Shown here piece after piece: positions 1 to 7,013 of a stretch of DNA of 14,261 nt. Source of the DNA: an uncultured Hyphomicrobiales bacterium (GTDB lineage: Bacteria > Pseudomonadota > Alphaproteobacteria > Rhizobiales > Beijerinckiaceae); contig CAIXDD010000154.1 in NCBI GenBank assembly GCA_903918155.1, forward strand, positions 1-14,261, in the 5' to 3' direction. The stretch's first letter is position 1. Each line of letters opens with the position of its first letter. The position numbers and the translations under genes are program-made. Below the pieces are notes generated by a model. The model was not told the DNA's origin. It made no database searches and was given only the letters and a program-made list of their open reading frames with translations.

Positions 1-338
1 AGCACCACGTTGATGAGATGCTGCCCGCAGGTCTCGCAATGGTTCATGATGAGGATAACGCCGGGCTTGAATCCGTCAAGGCCCCAGCGCTTGATGCCGT
101 CCTCCACCGCCACGCCGAGATCGGCGAGGAAGATCGGCAGGCCGCCGCGATTTTGCGAAATCATGCGGCCCTTGGTGTCGATGAGGCCGCAGCAGAAATC
201 GCGCACCTCATAGATCATCATGTTATAGGCCGCCTTACACAGGGCGTTGCCCATTTCGTCGGCGTAAGCGACGATGGAATTGCGGACCACTTCGACGGTG
301 ATCGGATGCGCATCCGCGCTCTTGGTCGTGTTCGTCAC
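1..338 (-). CDS. hyuB: Hydantoinase B/oxoprolinase family protein, N-terminal part (cut by window edge)
   Basis: This is the first 112 codons of a HyuB-type subunit; the rest lies beyond base 1. HyuB and HyuA families form ATP-dependent cyclic-amide hydrolases (N-methylhydantoinase, 5-oxoprolinase, caprolactamase) or, in relatives, ketone carboxylases. The protein begins VTNTTKSADAHPITVEVVRN, and the family-typical HPITVEVVRN opening and IYEVRDFCCGL, SQNRGGLPIFLADLG blocks are readable. It starts with GTG only 3 bp after the hyuA stop, which indicates translational coupling. Where many HyuB proteins read NDPYxGGTHLxDV, this one reads NHCETCGQHLINV at residues 99-111, so it belongs to a variant subgroup; the two His remain. 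The family call is firm from the N-terminus and from pairing with hyuA; the substrate is unknown. Confidence 0.9.
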   Translation of the reverse strand, partial: MTNTTKSADAHPITVEVVRNSIVAYADEMGNALCKAAYNMMIYEVRDFCCGLIDTKGRMISQNRGGLPIFLADLGVAVEDGIKRWGLDGFKPGVILIMNHCETCGQHLINVV

Positions 339-341
339 GGT

Positions 342-2399
342 TCAGGCCTTCTGGGCGAGATCGACGATGAGATGGCCCGCATGAGTCACGGTCACCTTGT
401 CGCCCGGATGGATGAGGATGGTGGAGTTCGGCTCCTCGATGACCGCGGGGCCGACGATGGTCATGCCGGCGGGCATTGCGGGACGCCACAGCACGCGCGC
501 CTTGAGCGGCTTGGCGGGATCGTCATAAACGACGTCGCGAACGCCCTCTTCGCCCGCCTCGGTCGGCGTCCAAGGCTCGGTGAGCCAGGCTTCCGCGATC
601 GTGTCGTTGCGCGCGGCGGTGAGCACGAGGCGCAGATTGACGATCTCGAGACTCTCGTCGAACGCCGCCTGCCCGTAGCGCTGATCATGTTCGACATGGA
701 ACAATTCGCGCACGCGGCTGGTGTCGCCCGTCAACATCTCCGGCGAGCTGATCGGAATGGACAGCGCATGCTCCTGCCCGACGTAGCGCAGATCGGCGTA
801 GAAGCGGAAATCCACGACATCGCCGGCGACGCCGTCGCGCTCCATCTGCGCATGGCCCTCGCGGCCCAATTCGGCATAGACCCGCTCGACGAGCTTGCCG
901 TCGAGCCCGCCCAGCCGGCCCACAAGCGTCCGCACGAAATCCTGCCGCCACGAGGCCATGAGCATGCCGAGCGCCGAAAACGTGCCGGGCAATTTGGGAA
1001 TGACCACGCGCGGAATGAAAATCTCGCGCGCGATAGCGATGGCGTGCAACGGGCCCGCACCGCCGAACGCGATCATCGCCGTGTCGCGCGGATCAACGCC
1101 CTTGTTGACGGAGACCGCGCGCACGGAGAGCGACATGTTGGCGTCGGAAATCGTGGCGACGCCCAGCGCCGCCTCCATCGCCGACAGACCAAGCGGCTTG
1201 CCCACCTTTTCGTCGAGCGCGCGGCGCGCGGCGGCGACGTCGAGCTGCATCGCGCCGTTGAGGAAACGCCCGCCATTGATGCGGCCGAGCACGAGATCGG
1301 CGTCGGTGACGACGGGATCGAGCGAGCCCTTGCCGTAGCAGGCGGGGCCGGGATCGGCGCCTGCGCTCTTGGGACCCACATGCAGGCCGCCCGCCTGATC
1401 CACCCAGGCGATGGAGCCCCCGCCATTGCCCACTTCCACGATGTCGACGACTGGCAATTGCATCGGCTGGCCGTCCGCCGGCTCGCCGATGACATAGCCG
1501 TCCTCGATGGCCGGCTGACCGCGCGTGATGAGCGATGATTTGGCGGTGGTGCCGCCCATGTCGAAGCCGATGCATTGGTCGAGGCCGAGATGGACCGCGA
1601 GCTTGCCGGCGCCGATCATGCCCGCCACCGGGCCGGATTCCATCATGGAGACGGGCTGCTCGCGCGCCTGCGCCAGCGACATCACGCCGCCGTTCGAGCG
1701 CATGATATGCACCTTGCCGCCGAATTTCTCGCCGCGCAGATAGCGCTCCAGCGTGCCAAGATAATTGCGCACGCGCGGGCCCACGAATGCGTTCAGCACC
1801 GTCGTGGACGTGCGCTCGTATTCGCGGAACTCGCGCAGGATTTCGTGGCTCAGCGTCACGAAGAGATCGGGCTGCGCGCGGCGCAGGATCTCGCCAACCA
1901 GCCGCTCATGGGCGGGGTTCGCGTAAGAATGCAGGAAACAGACGGCGACCGCCTCCACGCCATGGGCGGCGAGCTGGCCGGCCACGCGCTCCACCTCAGC
2001 GGCGTCGATGGGCGCCAGAACGTCGCCCGCCGCGTTCATGCGCTCGCTTACTTCGAAGGTGAGCTGGCGATCCACGAGGGGCTTGGGCCGATGGAACCAG
2101 AGATTGAACGCGTCGATGCGATTGCCGCGGCCGATGGCGTAGACGTCGCGGAAGCCGCGCGTGGTGATCAGCGCCGTCTTCGCGCCCTTGCGCTCCAGCA
2201 CCGTATTGATCGCGATGGTGGACCCATGCAGCACGTCGCCGAGTTTCGGCAGGTCGCAATGGGCCAACGACAGCGCGTTGGCGACGCCGCTTGTGGGATC
2301 GACCGGCGTGGTGGAGGTTTTGGAAGTGACGATCTTTCCGTCGATGCAGCCCACGAGATCAGTGAACGTGCCGCCGATGTCTACGCCTACGATATTCAT
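342..2399 (-). CDS. hyuA: Hydantoinase/oxoprolinase family protein, subunit A (N-methylhydantoinase A-like)
   Basis: This 685-residue protein has the usual length for HyuA. It opens with the ASKHA-type phosphate-binding block VGVDIGGTFTDLV (residues 4-16). It continues with HGSTIAINTVLERKGAKTAL (58-77), ESGPVAGMIGA (254-264), the second nucleotide-binding block FDMGGTTAK (279-287), and the GNGGGSIAW and GPKSAGADPGPACYGKG blocks (324-358); AFGGAGPLHA lies further on. The family couples ATP hydrolysis to opening of a cyclic amide or imide bond, acting in the cytoplasm together with HyuB. The ATG overlaps the stop of the upstream permease gene by 4 bp (ATGA) and is preceded by GAAGGA. hyuB follows after 3 bp. 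Family assignment is secure. Whether the substrate is a hydantoin, a lactam, 5-oxoproline or a ketone to be carboxylated cannot be read from the sequence. Confidence 0.94.
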   Translation of the reverse strand: MNIVGVDIGGTFTDLVGCIDGKIVTSKTSTTPVDPTSGVANALSLAHCDLPKLGDVLHGSTIAINTVLERKGAKTALITTRGFRDVYAIGRGNRIDAFNLWFHRPKPLVDRQLTFEVSERMNAAGDVLAPIDAAEVERVAGQLAAHGVEAVAVCFLHSYANPAHERLVGEILRRAQPDLFVTLSHEILREFREYERTSTTVLNAFVGPRVRNYLGTLERYLRGEKFGGKVHIMRSNGGVMSLAQAREQPVSMMESGPVAGMIGAGKLAVHLGLDQCIGFDMGGTTAKSSLITRGQPAIEDGYVIGEPADGQPMQLPVVDIVEVGNGGGSIAWVDQAGGLHVGPKSAGADPGPACYGKGSLDPVVTDADLVLGRINGGRFLNGAMQLDVAAARRALDEKVGKPLGLSAMEAALGVATISDANMSLSVRAVSVNKGVDPRDTAMIAFGGAGPLHAIAIAREIFIPRVVIPKLPGTFSALGMLMASWRQDFVRTLVGRLGGLDGKLVERVYAELGREGHAQMERDGVAGDVVDFRFYADLRYVGQEHALSIPISSPEMLTGDTSRVRELFHVEHDQRYGQAAFDESLEIVNLRLVLTAARNDTIAEAWLTEPWTPTEAGEEGVRDVVYDDPAKPLKARVLWRPAMPAGMTIVGPAVIEEPNSTILIHPGDKVTVTHAGHLIVDLAQKA

Positions 2400-3235
2400 T
2401 CCTTCACCGATGCCTTGAGGGCGTGCGTGCGACGCTTGCCTGGGGTGAGATTGTGCTCCGCGATGCGGACAAGTTCATTGAAAGCGATGGCTATGGCGGC
2501 CAGACAGCCGATCAGCGCGAACAGCGGCGCGGGATTGTAGCTTTCCGCGAACACGCGGGTGTAATAGCCGACGCCGCCCTGCGAGACGTAAAGCTCCGCA
2601 AGGATCACGCCGAGCAGCGTCATCGTCATGCCCAGGCGCAGGCCCGTGAACAGGCTCGGCACCATATGCGGCAGAACCACATATCGCACGATGTCGACGC
2701 GGCTCGCGCCCATGGACAGGGCCGCGCGCATATGCAGCTCCTTCACGTCGCGCATCCCCGCCACCACATTCACGATGATGGGAAAGATGCCATGGCTGAG
2801 GCCGAAGGCGATTTTCGCGGCCGGCCCCAGGCCGAACATGAGGATCACCAAGGGCAGCAAGGCCACCTGCGGAATGGCGTAGAGCAGCAAGACGATGGGA
2901 AAGAAAGCGCCGCGGCTGAAGCGCGAGGCGCCCACCGCAAGGCCGATCAGCACGCCAAAGAGGATCGACAGCGCATAAGCGGCGGCGATTTCGGCGACGC
3001 ACATATAAAGCGCGGCGATCACCTTGGGCTCTGGCAGGATCTCCTTGCGCAAGGCCTCGAAAATGGCGGTCGGCGGACGCATGAAGGCGGGATCCGCCCA
3101 GATGCGCCCATAAATCTCCAGCGCCACGACGATGGCGGCCAGCAGGCCGATGCGCAGCCATAGCGCGCTTTGCAGGATCGCCCGCCATTTCGAGGCGGCG
3201 GCGGGAGGGGAAGCGACGATCACGGGCGCGTTCAT
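2396..3235 (-). CDS. ABC transporter permease, NitT/TauT (SsuC-like) type, second of two
   Basis: A 279-residue inner-membrane permease of the binding-protein-dependent transport family. Hydrophobic segments lie near residues 27-45, 77-103, 111-137, 145-160, 196-216 and 236-253, giving about six helices. The cytoplasmic EAA loop, which docks on the ATPase, is visible at about 167-190 (LHMRAALSMGAS followed by VVLPHMVPSL). The start is an ATG with GAGG upstream, 3 bp after the stop of the other permease; its own stop overlaps the hyuA start by 4 bp. It probably forms the membrane channel together with the neighbouring permease and brings the HyuAB substrate into the cytoplasm. Family members move nitrate, taurine, alkanesulfonates, thiamine precursors, riboflavin and other small molecules, so the substrate cannot be named. 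Confidence 0.92.
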   Translation of the reverse strand: MNAPVIVASPPAAASKWRAILQSALWLRIGLLAAIVVALEIYGRIWADPAFMRPPTAIFEALRKEILPEPKVIAALYMCVAEIAAAYALSILFGVLIGLAVGASRFSRGAFFPIVLLLYAIPQVALLPLVILMFGLGPAAKIAFGLSHGIFPIIVNVVAGMRDVKELHMRAALSMGASRVDIVRYVVLPHMVPSLFTGLRLGMTMTLLGVILAELYVSQGGVGYYTRVFAESYNPAPLFALIGCLAAIAIAFNELVRIAEHNLTPGKRRTHALKASVKE

Positions 3236-3238
3236 CGG

Positions 3239-3991
3239 CTACCTCGACCTGATGCGGTTTTCGACGCTGTAGACGACCATGTTCAGCGTCACGGACGTGA
3301 GGATCACGAACATGATCCAGGCATACATGCGCGCAGGCTCCATCAATTCCGCCGCCAGCGCGATATTGCGCCCCACGCCCGCCACGGAGGAGATCGTCTC
3401 CCCGCCCAGCACGGATGCGAAGCAGATGAAGAAACCGATGCGCATGCCGGTGATGAGCACAGGCATGGCGCCGGGCAGCAGCACATGGCGGAAACAATCC
3501 CATGCGCCCGCGCCCATGGAGCGCGCGGCGCGCAGATAACGCTCCTCCGCTTTCGAAAAAGCCGCGATCGTATTGAGCGCGATGGGGAAGAACGCATAGG
3601 TCGCGCCATAGGCGACTTTCGATCCCGCGCCGATGCCGAAGAACAGGATGAACATCGGCAGGAACAGCGTGATGGGAATCGTGAACAGGCCCGACAGGAC
3701 GGGTTCGATCACGCGCATCGCCAGTTTCGAGCGCGTCAGCACATAGCCCGTCAGAACGCCGGCTACGAGCGCGATGACGAAGGCCTTCGTGATGGTGGTC
3801 AGCGTGACGGTGACGGCCGACCAGAAGGCCTGCGTCGCCACAAGCCGCTCGATGGCCGCGATCACCTCGCGCGGTGGCGGCAGGAACAGGCGGCTCACGC
3901 TGCCCGTCTCGCTCGCCAGATACCAGGCGCCCGCCACAATGGCGACGAAGGAGAGCTGGACCGAGCGCGCGGCGAAGGAAGAGCCTTCCAT
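3239..3991 (-). CDS. ABC transporter permease, NitT/TauT (SsuC-like) type, first of two
   Basis: A 250-residue inner-membrane permease. Hydrophobic stretches lie near residues 11-27, 62-84, 100-122, 127-147, 177-198 and 223-241. The EAA loop is at about 150-173 (ERYLRAARSMGAG, then HVLLPGAMPVL). FLPPP near residue 36, just after the first helix, is typical of the SsuC/TauC family. The ATG has a GGGGAG ribosome-binding site inside the end of the ATPase gene and lies 3 bp after its stop. It differs clearly in sequence from the permease that follows, so the complex is probably a heterodimer rather than the homodimer usual in this family, unless the two permeases serve alternative complexes. Confidence 0.92.
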   Translation of the reverse strand: MEGSSFAARSVQLSFVAIVAGAWYLASETGSVSRLFLPPPREVIAAIERLVATQAFWSAVTVTLTTITKAFVIALVAGVLTGYVLTRSKLAMRVIEPVLSGLFTIPITLFLPMFILFFGIGAGSKVAYGATYAFFPIALNTIAAFSKAEERYLRAARSMGAGAWDCFRHVLLPGAMPVLITGMRIGFFICFASVLGGETISSVAGVGRNIALAAELMEPARMYAWIMFVILTSVTLNMVVYSVENRIRSR

Positions 3992-3994
3992 GAA

Positions 3995-4816
3995 TCAGCT
4001 CCCCGCGACCTGAGGATCGCGCTGCGCGGCGACCGTGGCGCGGATTTCGTCGCGCAGCAATGCGTAGCATTCGTTGCGCAGCTCGCTGAAGCGCGACTCC
4101 AGCATGAAGTCGGGCGAGCGCGGATGCGGCTCGTTGACGTCGATGATCGTCTTGATCTTGCCGGGCCGCGCGGTCATCACCGCGATGCGGTCGGAGAGGA
4201 AGACCGCTTCTGCGAGCGAATGGGTGACGAAGACGATGGTCTTCTTGGTCGCCGCCAGCAGCTGCGACAGGTCTTCGCCCAGCACCATGCGGGTTTGTTC
4301 GTCGAGCGCGGCGAAGGGCTCGTCCATCAGCAAAATGTCGGTGCCCACGCAAATGCCGCGGGCCATGTTCACGCGCTGGCGCATGCCCACCGACAATTGC
4401 TCAGGGTAATGGCGCGCGAAAGAGGCCATGCCGACGGCGCGCAGCGCCGCCATGGCGCGGTCGTCCCATTCGGTGCGCGCGATGCCCTGGAACTTGAGCG
4501 CGATGTGGAAATTCTCGATCACCGTATACCAGGGAAAGAGCGTGCTCTCCTGAAAGACGAAGGCGATCTTGTCGGGATGCGGCTCGCCGTTCACGGCGCG
4601 GCCCTCGACGGTGCAGGTTCCCGTCGTGGGTTTGAACAGGCCGCCGACGATATTGAGCAAGGTGCTCTTGCCGCAGCCGGAGGGCCCGAGCAGGCAAACG
4701 AATTCGCCCTTGCGGATGTCGAGCGACACGTCGTCGAGCGCGAGCACGGAATCGGCCTGCCCCTCGCCGCCGAAACGCTGCGTGACGTTGCGGATGGAGA
4801 TCGCGATATCGTTCAT
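3995..4816 (-). CDS. ABC transporter ATP-binding protein, NitT/TauT (SsuB/TauB-like) type
   Basis: A 273-residue cytoplasmic ATPase that powers the transporter. Walker A is GPSGCGKS at residues 44-51, the Q-loop glutamine is Q89 in FVFQE, the signature is LSVGMRQR at 141-148, Walker B is ILLMDEP at 161-167 and the H-loop histidine is H199 in FVTHS. The signature carries Val where the consensus LSGGM has the first Gly; all other catalytic positions look intact, so I expect an active enzyme. The start ATG has GAGG five bases upstream. The gene lies 66 bp after the substrate-binding-protein gene and 3 bp before the first permease. The sulfonate, taurine and nitrate transporter ATPases are the closest style, but substrate specificity is not set by this subunit. 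Confidence 0.94.
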   Translation of the reverse strand: MNDIAISIRNVTQRFGGEGQADSVLALDDVSLDIRKGEFVCLLGPSGCGKSTLLNIVGGLFKPTTGTCTVEGRAVNGEPHPDKIAFVFQESTLFPWYTVIENFHIALKFQGIARTEWDDRAMAALRAVGMASFARHYPEQLSVGMRQRVNMARGICVGTDILLMDEPFAALDEQTRMVLGEDLSQLLAATKKTIVFVTHSLAEAVFLSDRIAVMTARPGKIKTIIDVNEPHPRSPDFMLESRFSELRNECYALLRDEIRATVAAQRDPQVAGS

Positions 4817-4827
4817 GGAAACCTCAG

Positions 4828-4857
4828 AAAAGCGGCCGGGCGCGCGGGCATGGCCGC
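4828..4857 (-). terminator. Intra-operon stem-loop with a short U run (possible partial terminator or mRNA stabiliser)
   Basis: In the 66-bp gap after the substrate-binding-protein gene, the operon strand reads GCGGCC, a 14-base loop, then GGCCGC and TTTT. The perfect 6-bp stem lies at 4832-4837 and 4852-4857, with the T run at 4828-4831. Such structures after the first gene of ABC operons are known to let the binding protein be made in excess by partial termination or by protecting the mRNA 3' end. That role is inferred here. The stem is short and the U run only four bases. Confidence 0.4.
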
Positions 4858-4882
4858 ACGCGTCCGGCGCAAGCGGGAAGGC

Positions 4883-5851
4883 TCAGGGCGTCACGGGCGC
4901 GAAGCCGGGCAGGAACAATTCCTTGGCTTCGGGCACGCGGTCGAGGATGCCGAGATCCTTCAACGAATAGCGGATCGTCTCGACGGCCTTTGGGTTGAAG
5001 GCGCCGTCGAAGGACATCATGGACATCTCGTAATCGTAGCTCGCTTCGAGCACGGATTCGGGAAGCTTCATGGTCTGCGCGATGAATTTCACCGTCTCGG
5101 CGCGGTTGTCGCGCATGTAGGCGGCGGTCTTGAACCAGGCGCGCAGGAAGTTGCGCAGCACCTCGGGCTTCTCCGCGATCAATTTGCGATGCGCGAAGAT
5201 GACATGGGTGTGGAAGTCGGGCACCGCGTCGCCGAAGGTCGCGAGCAGGCGGCCTTCGCCGGCCTCCACGAGGTTGAACGTCTCTTGGATCGAATTCACG
5301 CTGCCGGCGAGTTCGCCCGATTTCATGGCGGCGAGGCGCGTGCGCATCTCGCCCATGGGCGTCACTTCGATGCCTTCCGCGCCCCAGCCCTTGGTGGCGG
5401 AGAGCTTGCGCGTCAACCAATCGGTGAGCGATCCCGCGGTCGTCACGCCCACGCGCTTGCCCTTCAGATCGTCCACGGACTTGATGGGGCCGTTCTTGAG
5501 CACCACGAGCGACATGTTGCGCGGCTCGCTCGCCATGGCGGCCACCGCGATGCCGGGCACGCCCTTGGCGGCGTAGCCCATGCCGGGGCCCGAACCCAGG
5601 CCGATGTCGATGGCGCCGGCGGCGAGCGCCTGCTGCATCTGGCCGTCGCCGCGGAAGACGGACACTTCGGCGTCGATGCCGACGGCGGCGAAGAAGCCCT
5701 TGGCCTTGCCGTAATCGGCGCCGCTGAAGGGAAAGGACGAGCCGATGGACTTGCCGATGCGCAGCTTATCATTGGCGAAGACGGGCCCTGCGCTCAGGCC
5801 GAAACTGGCGGCGGCGGCGCCGGCGATGGCGGCGCGACGGGTGATGTTCAT
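4883..5851 (-). CDS. ABC transporter substrate-binding protein, NMT1/SsuA-like, exported
   Basis: A 322-residue periplasmic binding protein of the NitT/TauT class. The start was placed at the ATG preceded by the strong Shine-Dalgarno GGAGGGAGGG; a further in-frame ATG 36 bases upstream lacks this. The N-terminus MNITRRAAIAGAAAASFGLS is an export signal with paired arginines, so Tat export is possible; cleavage is likely after GPVFA (residue 26). The mature part shows family features: an early GDGQMQQALAAGAIDIGLG block for ligand recognition and the SVDDLKGKRVGVTTAGSLTDW block. It is the first gene of the operon and captures the ligand for the two permeases. The ligand is unknown; these proteins bind nitrate, taurine, sulfonates, pyrimidines and other small compounds. 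Confidence 0.93.
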   Translation of the reverse strand: MNITRRAAIAGAAAASFGLSAGPVFANDKLRIGKSIGSSFPFSGADYGKAKGFFAAVGIDAEVSVFRGDGQMQQALAAGAIDIGLGSGPGMGYAAKGVPGIAVAAMASEPRNMSLVVLKNGPIKSVDDLKGKRVGVTTAGSLTDWLTRKLSATKGWGAEGIEVTPMGEMRTRLAAMKSGELAGSVNSIQETFNLVEAGEGRLLATFGDAVPDFHTHVIFAHRKLIAEKPEVLRNFLRAWFKTAAYMRDNRAETVKFIAQTMKLPESVLEASYDYEMSMMSFDGAFNPKAVETIRYSLKDLGILDRVPEAKELFLPGFAPVTP

Positions 5852-5890
5852 GTGTCCCTCCCTCCAATCGGGAATCTGCGTCCCCATCCC

Positions 5891-5919
5891 ATTCGACGCC
5901 TGCGGCGGCCGTCAGGCAA
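5891..5919 (-). promoter_or_regulatory. Candidate sigma-70-like promoter of the transporter-hyu operon
   Basis: On the minus strand TTGCCT (5919-5914) and TCGAAT (5896-5891) are separated by exactly 17 bases; each matches its consensus at four of six positions. Transcription would start near 5884, leaving a leader of about 33 bases that holds the strong ribosome-binding site. Weak boxes fit a promoter needing an activator, and the palindrome at 5946-5964 is suitably placed upstream. Confidence 0.35.
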
Positions 5920-5933
5920 GACGGCGCGCAGGC

Positions 5934-5962
5934 TTGGTAAAACATAGCTTACAGGCTATAAG
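5934..5962 (+). promoter_or_regulatory. Predicted promoter of the LysR-type regulator gene
   Basis: TTGGTA (5934-5939) and TATAAG (5957-5962) are 17 bases apart, a good sigma-70-like pair. The expected start point is about 5969, essentially at the ATG at 5970, and no Shine-Dalgarno is visible, so the mRNA may be leaderless. The -10 box lies inside the 19-bp palindrome, which suits self-repression. Confidence 0.5.
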
Positions 5963-5964
5963 CT
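5946..5964. promoter_or_regulatory. LysR-type operator: 19-bp palindrome AGCTTA-N7-TAAGCT
   Basis: The six-base arms are perfect and contain the T-N11-A pattern (5949-5961) typical of LysR-family binding sites. A second, overlapping repeat ATAGC-N6-GCTAT sits at 5944-5959. The centre is about 70 bp upstream of the predicted operon start, near the classic position for activation by LysR proteins, and it covers the regulator's own -10 box. The sequence is AT-richer than its surroundings. Binding is inferred. Confidence 0.55.
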
Positions 5965-5969
5965 CCTTC

Positions 5970-6887
5970 ATGATAAGTCTTTCGGGGCGGAAACTTCAGG
6001 TTCTGGTCGCCATCGCCGAGACGGGCTCCTTCGCGGGCGCGGCGCGCCGGCTTGGCATCGCCCAGCCCTCGGTGAGCGCCCATGTGCAGGCGATCGAGCG
6101 GGAGGCCGGGGTCACCCTGTTCGAGCGCGCGAGCGGGCGACAGGCCAGCCTCACGGAGGCCGGGCGCAGCGTGCTCGACCATGCGCGCGAATCCATCGCC
6201 CTCGCCAGCAAGCTCGAAGAAGAGCTGGACGCGCGCGGCAGCGCGGCGGCGATCGCCATTTCCTTCGCCTGTCAACGCTCCCTCGCCCATACGCTGTTGC
6301 GGGCGCCTCTGGCCGCTTACGCCCGCGAGCGCCGCGACGTGCGGCTGTCGGTGCGCATCGCGTTTCAGGAAGACGTGCTGGCGGCCGTGCGCATGGGCGC
6401 GGCCGATCTGGGCTGCCTCGTCAGCGATTCCGACCCCGAAGACCTGCCCTCCGTCCTGCTGGGCCGCCAGCGGTTCGTCGTCTTCGGCGCGCCCGACCAT
6501 CCGCTGGCGATGCGCGGGCATGTGACGCCGGCGGAGCTGGCGCAGGCCGATTTCGTGGGCCCTGTGGCCTCATCCCTCTTCGGGCGCACGCAGAGGCGCC
6601 TGCTCGCCGGCGTCGGCGTGGAGCGCATGCATATGGTGGCGGAGGGCACGGAATTTTCGCTCGTGCGCGACATGGTCATGGCGGGCGTCGGCCTGGGCTG
6701 CTCGCTCTATCCCTCCGTGGAGGCCGACGTCGCGGCGGGGCGGCTCGCCGTGATCGCCCTCGACGCGCCCCCCTTGCTGCTCGAAACGCGCCTGCTGATG
6801 AACCCCAAGCGCGCCAACAACCGCAAAGTGGCCGAGTTCGCGCAATTCCTCGCCCAATGCGCGGGCGAAGCGGCGCCAAAGGCGTGA
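5970..6887 (+). CDS. LysR-family transcriptional regulator
   Basis: A 305-residue protein of normal LysR length. The N-terminal winged helix-turn-helix covers about residues 5-64: LQVLVAIAETGSFAGAARRL, then the recognition helix around QPSVSAHVQAIEREAG, then LFERASGRQASLTEAG. The rest (about 90-300) is the effector-binding domain. The ATG at 5970 was chosen because it gives the standard short family N-terminus (MISLSGRKLQ); the frame is open further upstream but that part resembles nothing. It is transcribed away from the transporter-hyu operon across a 118-bp gap with a LysR-type palindrome, so it most likely controls that operon and itself in response to the imported substrate or a breakdown product. 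The amidohydrolase gene follows on the same strand. Confidence 0.93.
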   Translation: MISLSGRKLQVLVAIAETGSFAGAARRLGIAQPSVSAHVQAIEREAGVTLFERASGRQASLTEAGRSVLDHARESIALASKLEEELDARGSAAAIAISFACQRSLAHTLLRAPLAAYARERRDVRLSVRIAFQEDVLAAVRMGAADLGCLVSDSDPEDLPSVLLGRQRFVVFGAPDHPLAMRGHVTPAELAQADFVGPVASSLFGRTQRRLLAGVGVERMHMVAEGTEFSLVRDMVMAGVGLGCSLYPSVEADVAAGRLAVIALDAPPLLLETRLLMNPKRANNRKVAEFAQFLAQCAGEAAPKA

Positions 6888-6907
6888 ATGCGGGGGAAAA
6901 CGCGCGA

Positions 6908-6923
6908 AAGCGCGAGCGCGCTT
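6908..6923. repeat. Short GC-rich inverted repeat between the LysR and amidohydrolase genes
   Basis: AAGCGCG-AG-CGCGCTT is a perfect 7-base inverted repeat lying 20 bases after the regulator stop. No T run follows, so it is not a standard terminator. It could slow transcription or be chance in GC-rich DNA. Confidence 0.25.
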
Positions 6924-7013
6924 GCCTTGGCTTTGGCGAGCGGGTTTAATCGCCGCGGGCCCCAGAAGAAGCCCGGCCAGGGAGCACGGGCCCGCAAGGG
7001 CGCGCGGACGCAC

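Noticed and set aside
18..1538. A 506-codon plus-strand open frame opposite hyuA and hyuB
   Set aside because: It runs antisense across the hyuA/hyuB junction, has low-complexity His/Arg/Ala content and no recognisable motif.
2475..4352. A 625-codon minus-strand frame overlapping both permeases and the ATPase
   Set aside because: It is in another frame of the same strand as three motif-bearing genes and its translation is Arg/His-rich noise.
5852..5887. Upstream ATG start for the binding protein (12 more residues)
   Set aside because: The internal ATG at 5851 has a near-ideal GGAGGGAGGG site and begins a proper signal peptide; the longer form would bury it.
3170..5947. A 925-codon open frame on the plus strand opposite the transporter genes
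   Set aside because: It is antisense to four well-supported genes. Its His/Arg/Asp/Gly-rich translation has no domain and is a usual by-product of GC-rich codon use on the other strand.
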